DNA from: JAYODW01 sp038116745
GTDB taxonomy: Bacteria > Pseudomonadota > Gammaproteobacteria > Ga0077536
Reading direction: 5' to 3'
Assembly: GCA_038116745.1 (NCBI GenBank)
Contig: JAYODW010000021.1
Span: 16,737 to 80,736, forward strand
Length of the DNA stretch: 64,000 nucleotides
Shown: piece after piece, positions 60,216-64,000 of the stretch
Layout: every line of letters starts with the position of its first letter
Position numbering within the stretch: position 1 is the stretch's first letter
Made by a program: the position numbers and the translations under genes
The notes under the pieces: model-generated
What the model was told of the DNA's origin: nothing
Databases searched by the model: none
What the model saw: the letters and a program-made list of their open reading frames with translations, nothing else

Positions 60216-60353
60216 GTTCTTTCCTGTCAAAAAATTAACGCCTGAGGCGCGTCGACCCCGCATGCCGGCATGACATGCGACCGCTCACAGTCCAAGGAAC
60301 CAGGCGTGCGCAGTGTAAAATCGACGCCACCGCGAACCACCGGGAGCATCACC

Positions 60354-60659
60354 ATGTACAAAGTCGTCGGCATTATCAAACGTCCCGAAGGCATGGATTT
60401 CGAAGTATTCAAAAGCTGGTGGCTGACCACCCATGCACCGAAAGTGCAGCGCTGGCCGGGCCTCGTGCGCTACAGCATCAATCTGGCCACCACACCGGAC
60501 CAGATGTACGACGGGGTCGCTGAGGTCTGGTTCGAAACCCGGGAAGCGATGGACAACGTTTTCGCGACCCGCGAGGGTCAGCTCGCCCGCGACAGCGCAA
60601 CCGGCAATGCGTCCAGCATCGCGATCCTGCTCACCGAAGAACACTGCATCGTCGAGTAA
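60354..60659 (+). CDS. EthD-like ferredoxin-fold protein
   Basis: A 101-residue alpha/beta-barrel (dimeric ferredoxin-like) protein. Seen: MYKVVGIIKRPEGMDFEVFKSWWLTTHAPKVQRWPGLVRYSINLATTPDQMYDGVAEVWFETREAMDNVFATREGQLARDSATG, the EthD family WWLxxHAPxxxxxPGLxRY pattern. GGGAG ahead of ATG 60354 supports this start. Known: EthD accompanies ether-degrading P450s, and relatives bind or isomerise small organics. The P450 here is 36 kb away. It starts plus-strand and precedes pepN by nine bases, so they may be cotranscribed. Confidence 0.87.
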   Translation: MYKVVGIIKRPEGMDFEVFKSWWLTTHAPKVQRWPGLVRYSINLATTPDQMYDGVAEVWFETREAMDNVFATREGQLARDSATGNASSIAILLTEEHCIVE

Positions 60660-60668
60660 TACGCTGAC

Positions 60669-63314
60669 ATGCTCGACGCCACGCCACAGACCATCTATCT
60701 GCGCGACTACACGCCTCCGACATTCCATATCGATTCCGTTGCGCTCGACTTCGACATCCGCGATGGCGAATGCCGGGTGCGTTCGCGCCTCAGCTGCCGG
60801 CGCAATCCGGACGCTGATCCGGCCTCAGCGCTGAACCTGCATGGAGAAGGGCTCACCCTGTGCGAGATCCGGCTCGATGGCCGGACGCTCTCCGCTACCG
60901 ACTATGAGACGACTGACCAGGGGCTCGTGATCCCGAGCCCGCCGGAGCGCTTCGAGCTCGAAACCGAGGTCAGCATCCACCCCGATGACAACACCCAGCT
61001 CATGGGTCTGTACCGCTCAAAGGATGGCTACTTCACCCAGTGCGAAGCCGAGGGGTTCAGGCGGATCACGTATTTTCTTGATCGGCCAGACGTCATGTCG
61101 CGCTACACCACGACCATCCATGCGGATCGCGAGCGCTTTCCCGTGCTGCTGTCGAACGGCAATCTCATCGACGGCGGTGAAGAAGCCGGGGACCGACATT
61201 TCGCGCGCTGGGAAGACCCTTTCCCCAAACCCTCCTACCTGTTTGCCATGGTTGCCGCGCGGCTGGAAAAGCGCGCTGCGGATTTCGTCACCGCCTCAGG
61301 CCGCACGGTCTCGCTGCAGGTCTTCGTCGAACCCGGTCAGCTGGACCAGTCTGCTTTTGCCCTGGAGGCGCTGCAGGAAGCGATGCGCTGGGACGAACGG
61401 GTATTCGGCCTAGAGCTCGACCTTGACCAGTACATGATTGTCGCAGTCAGCGACTTCAACATGGGCGCGATGGAAAACAAGGGACTGAATATCTTCAACA
61501 CCCGCTACGTGCTGGCGCGACCGGACACGGCGACCGATACCGACTACATGATGCTGGACCGTGTCGTCGCCCACGAATATTTTCACAACTGGACCGGCAA
61601 CCGGGTGACCTGCCGCGACTGGTTCCAGCTCAGTCTCAAAGAAGGTCTGACCGTATTCCGCGACCAGCAGTACGGCGCCGATCGCTACTCCCACGCGGTC
61701 CAGCGGATCCAGGAGGTGCGGCTGCTGCGCGCCTCCCAGTACCCCGAGGATGCTGGCCCGATGGCCCATCCGGTGCGCCCCGATTCGTATATCGAGATCA
61801 GCAACTTTTACACCGCCACCGTCTACAACAAGGGGGCGGAAGTGGTGCGCATGATCCATACTCTGATCGGGGAGCAGGCTTTCCGTGCCGGCATGGACCT
61901 CTATTTCGAACGGCATGATGGGCAGGCCGTGTGTACGGAAAACTTCGTGGCCGCCATGGCGGACGCATCCGGCGTCGATCTGTCGCAGTTCGAGCGCTGG
62001 TACGCGCAGGCCGGCACCCCGGTTGTGGATGTCGAGGACGATTACGACGGCGATGCATCGCGCTACACCCTGCGCTTCCGTCAGCACACCGGCGCCACGC
62101 CCGGACAGGAAGAAAAGCTGCCGTTTCACATCCCGGTCGCGGTCGCGCTGGTGGGCGGCGATGGTCAGGATCTATCGCTGCGGAACGCCGGCGAGGAGGC
62201 CGCCCAGGGGACGACAACCGCCGTCCTGTCCCTCACCCAAGCGGAGCAGGCCTTTCATTTCGACGGCGTAAGTGAGCCGCCTACGCCTTCCCTGCTGCGC
62301 GGCTTCTCTGCACCGGTCATCCTGAACTTTTCCTACAGCGACGAGGCGCTTGGCCACCTTGCGGCCCACGACAGCGACCCCTTCAACCGCTGGGAGGCGG
62401 GTCAGCGCCTCGCTGTACGCGTGCTCCTTAGCGCGGTGAGCGCGCTGCAGAACGGGCAGTCACCTGATTACGGCACAGTCCTGACCGAAGCCTGTCGCCG
62501 CGTACTCGCGGATGCCGCCGCTGACCCCGCCTTCGCAGCCGAGGCGCTGAGCCTGCCGGGTGCAACCTATCTGGCGGAGCAGATGGACGTGGTCGATCCG
62601 GATGCCATCCTGGCAGCGCGTAACGGGCTGCGCCGGCATCTGGCGGCGGCACTCAAGCCCGCTTTCCTGGAAGCCTACGGGCAGTATGTCGTTCCGGGCC
62701 CATACTCCCCGGCGCCGGATGCTGCCGGACGGCGCGCGCTGCGCAATCTGGCGCTGGGATATCTGATGGAGCTCGACGAGCCGCCGACGAACGCCGCCTG
62801 TTTCGAACAGCTCAAAACCGCTGACAACATGACCGACGCGATGGCGGCGCTGGTAGCGCTTGCCAACAGTAATTGTGCGGAGCGTGAGGACGGGCTGCAG
62901 TGGTTTTACGCGCGCTGGCGGGACGAACCGCTGGTGGTCGACAAGTGGTTCGCCGTGCAGGCCGGCAGCCGACTGCCGACCGCGCTCGAGGACGTCAGGC
63001 TGCTCATGGCGCACCCTGCCTTCGAACTGCGTAATCCGAACAAAGTACGCGCACTGATTGGCGCCTTCTGCCACGGCAACCATGCCGGCTTCCACGCCGC
63101 TGACGGACAGGGCTACACCTTCGGCGCGGACCAGGTCATCGCGCTGGACGCTCTCAACGCTCAGGTCGCTGCGCGCCTGGCGCGCGCCTTTGACCGCTGG
63201 AAAAAATTCGATGCCGGCCGACAAGCCCTGGCCGCCGCGGCCCTGCAGCGGATCAAGGAAACCCCCGGCCTGTCCAAGGACACCTTCGAGATAGTCAGTC
63301 GCGCGCTCGCCTGA
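60669..63314 (+). CDS. pepN: Aminopeptidase N
   Basis: An 881-residue M1 aminopeptidase, the normal size of bacterial PepN. Seen: GAMEN (266-270) that holds the peptide N terminus, HEYFHNWTGN with zinc-binding H302 and H306 and catalytic E303, the third ligand E325 in LKEGLTVF, and the PepN-type FNRWEAGQRLA followed by a C-terminal ARM-like region. It is cytoplasmic. Known: it trims N-terminal residues in general peptide turnover. No terminator-like U-tract is found right after it; the hairpin at 63328-63350 serves the opposite gene better. Confidence 0.96.
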   Translation: MLDATPQTIYLRDYTPPTFHIDSVALDFDIRDGECRVRSRLSCRRNPDADPASALNLHGEGLTLCEIRLDGRTLSATDYETTDQGLVIPSPPERFELETEVSIHPDDNTQLMGLYRSKDGYFTQCEAEGFRRITYFLDRPDVMSRYTTTIHADRERFPVLLSNGNLIDGGEEAGDRHFARWEDPFPKPSYLFAMVAARLEKRAADFVTASGRTVSLQVFVEPGQLDQSAFALEALQEAMRWDERVFGLELDLDQYMIVAVSDFNMGAMENKGLNIFNTRYVLARPDTATDTDYMMLDRVVAHEYFHNWTGNRVTCRDWFQLSLKEGLTVFRDQQYGADRYSHAVQRIQEVRLLRASQYPEDAGPMAHPVRPDSYIEISNFYTATVYNKGAEVVRMIHTLIGEQAFRAGMDLYFERHDGQAVCTENFVAAMADASGVDLSQFERWYAQAGTPVVDVEDDYDGDASRYTLRFRQHTGATPGQEEKLPFHIPVAVALVGGDGQDLSLRNAGEEAAQGTTTAVLSLTQAEQAFHFDGVSEPPTPSLLRGFSAPVILNFSYSDEALGHLAAHDSDPFNRWEAGQRLAVRVLLSAVSALQNGQSPDYGTVLTEACRRVLADAAADPAFAAEALSLPGATYLAEQMDVVDPDAILAARNGLRRHLAAALKPAFLEAYGQYVVPGPYSPAPDAAGRRALRNLALGYLMELDEPPTNAACFEQLKTADNMTDAMAALVALANSNCAEREDGLQWFYARWRDEPLVVDKWFAVQAGSRLPTALEDVRLLMAHPAFELRNPNKVRALIGAFCHGNHAGFHAADGQGYTFGADQVIALDALNAQVAARLARAFDRWKKFDAGRQALAAAALQRIKETPGLSKDTFEIVSRALA

Positions 63315-63327
63315 GCCCGGCCGGAAC

Positions 63328-63350
63328 AAAAAAAGAGCGCCCGCAGGCGC
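63328..63350 (-). terminator. Rho-independent terminator of fusA
   Basis: Read on the minus strand, GCGCC-TGCG-GGCGC forms a five-base stem with a four-base loop, followed after TC by seven T bases. It lies 36 bases after the fusA stop codon and about 15 bases past the pepN stop, so it ends the fusA transcript and might also slow the pepN one. Confidence 0.8.
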
Positions 63351-63385
63351 CCCTTAAAACTCAGGCTGCGCGGCTGGCGCGCGCT

Positions 63386-64000
63386 TTATTTCTTCGCATC
63401 GCGCTCCCGCGCTTCCTTGATCACATCCTCGGCAACGTTGCGGGGCGCCGGTGAATAGTGCGAGAACTCCATCGAGAACTGGCCACGTCCGGAGGTCATG
63501 GTGCGCAGATCTCCGATGTACCCGAACATCTCGCCGAGCGGTGCCTCCGCCTTGATCCGCACGCCCAGCACACCGGCTTCCTGCGCTCGGATCATGCCGC
63601 GACGTCGGTTGAGGTCACCGATCACATCACCTACGTTAGCCTCGGGGGAGAAGACGTCGACCTTCATGATCGGCTCTAGAATCTGCGGTGCAGCTTTGGG
63701 CAGAGTCTGACGGTAGGCAGCGCGGGCAGCGATCTCATAGGCAATCGCCGAGGAGTCAACCGCATGGAAGCCGCCGTCCATCAGGATCACCTTAAGGTCC
63801 TGCACCGGGTACCCGGCCAGCGGCCCCTTGTCGATACTCACCCGGAAACCTTTTTCTACCGCCGGCCAGAACTCGCGCGGCACGTTACCGCCGGTCACCT
63901 TGGATTCGAAAGCGAAACCTGAACCGATGTCGCCGGGCTCAATCACATAGTCGATCTTGGCGAACTGACCCGAACCGCCGGTCTGTTTCTTGTGCGTATA
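63386..64000 (-). CDS. fusA: Elongation factor G, C-terminal part (cut by window edge)
   Basis: The final 204 codons of EF-G; the gene continues past 64000. Seen: YTHKKQTGGSGQFAKIDYVIEP-type residues at the edge (frame open to 64000), then FESKVTGGNVPREFWPAVEKGFRVSIDKGPLAGYPVQDLKVILMDGGFHAVDSSAIAYEIAARAAYRQ (domain IV) and MKVDVFSPEANVGDVIGDLNRRRGMIRAQEAG...GYIGDLRTMTSGRGQFSMEFSHYSPAP (domain V). Known: EF-G drives ribosome translocation. I cannot tell whether it is the main or a second copy. The terminator at 63328-63350 follows. Confidence 0.95.
   Translation of the reverse strand, partial: YTHKKQTGGSGQFAKIDYVIEPGDIGSGFAFESKVTGGNVPREFWPAVEKGFRVSIDKGPLAGYPVQDLKVILMDGGFHAVDSSAIAYEIAARAAYRQTLPKAAPQILEPIMKVDVFSPEANVGDVIGDLNRRRGMIRAQEAGVLGVRIKAEAPLGEMFGYIGDLRTMTSGRGQFSMEFSHYSPAPRNVAEDVIKEARERDAKK

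Noticed and set aside
62460..63329. A 289-codon minus-strand frame at the pepN 3' end
   Set aside because: Antisense to pepN and without family resemblance.
1..64000. tRNA, rRNA, IS element, integrase, prophage or toxin-antitoxin genes
   Set aside because: None recognised after reading both strands; accessory content appears to be ordinary chromosomal genes.

Overview
The window is a GC-rich stretch from a chromosome, most likely of a free-living, probably marine or other aquatic gammaproteobacterium. The evidence is a set of gammaproteobacterial housekeeping genes (darP/yjgA, hspQ, ygiQ, greB, a SirB1-family gene, an apeB-type M18 peptidase, pepN, fusA) scattered among many small-molecule oxidation genes. 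Coding density is very high: no gap between genes reaches 300 bases. I saw no tRNA, rRNA, CRISPR array, insertion sequence or prophage gene. The assembly has one gap, 100 N at 11272-11371, inside a short tandem repeat.

Region 1-3.7 kb holds two divergent luciferase-like monooxygenases, an enoyl-CoA hydratase homologue and an SDR-fold protein carrying both signature motifs of halohydrin dehalogenases rather than those of normal SDRs.

Region 3.9-20.4 kb is a complete Lap-type biofilm adhesin locus. It has a TolC-type outer membrane channel, a LapG-type periplasmic protease, a LapD-type degenerate GGDEF/EAL receptor, a type I secretion ABC exporter and membrane fusion protein, and a large retention-module adhesin with a Thr/Pro/Ala (AAPTT) repeat. 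Between exporter and adhesin lie a LuxR-type regulator and a large protein that joins a sulfotransferase domain, a Skp1-type GlcNAc-transferase domain and an apparent TPR-like tail. Together these suggest a surface adhesin that is retained or released under cyclic-di-GMP control and is glycosylated, possibly sulfated, before export. A 14-base motif is shared by the leader regions of the adhesin and the regulator. This locus is the best candidate for an undescribed system here.

Region 20.5-48.4 kb is mixed. It contains a split TPP decarboxylase, a MlaC-like protein with an SDR and a cytochrome P450, transporters, ribosome and stress factors (darP, hspQ, greB, ygiQ), two crotonase/hotdog-type genes, an exported methyltransferase-fold protein, a GGDEF/EAL protein, a cyclase-FHA fusion, and a trxC-like gene broken by one missing base.

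Region 48.5-60.7 kb looks like an accessory catabolic cluster. It carries two different PQQ beta-propeller dehydrogenases, a MaoC-like hydratase, NTF2/SnoaL-like proteins, a crotonase, a Baeyer-Villiger-type flavin monooxygenase, an aminotransferase, a GST and an EthD-like protein. With the P450, luciferase-like oxidases and halohydrin dehalogenase-like gene upstream, this suggests a heterotroph that oxidises alicyclic, terpenoid, steroid-like or halogenated compounds; the substrates cannot be read from sequence. The window ends with pepN and the C-terminal part of fusA.
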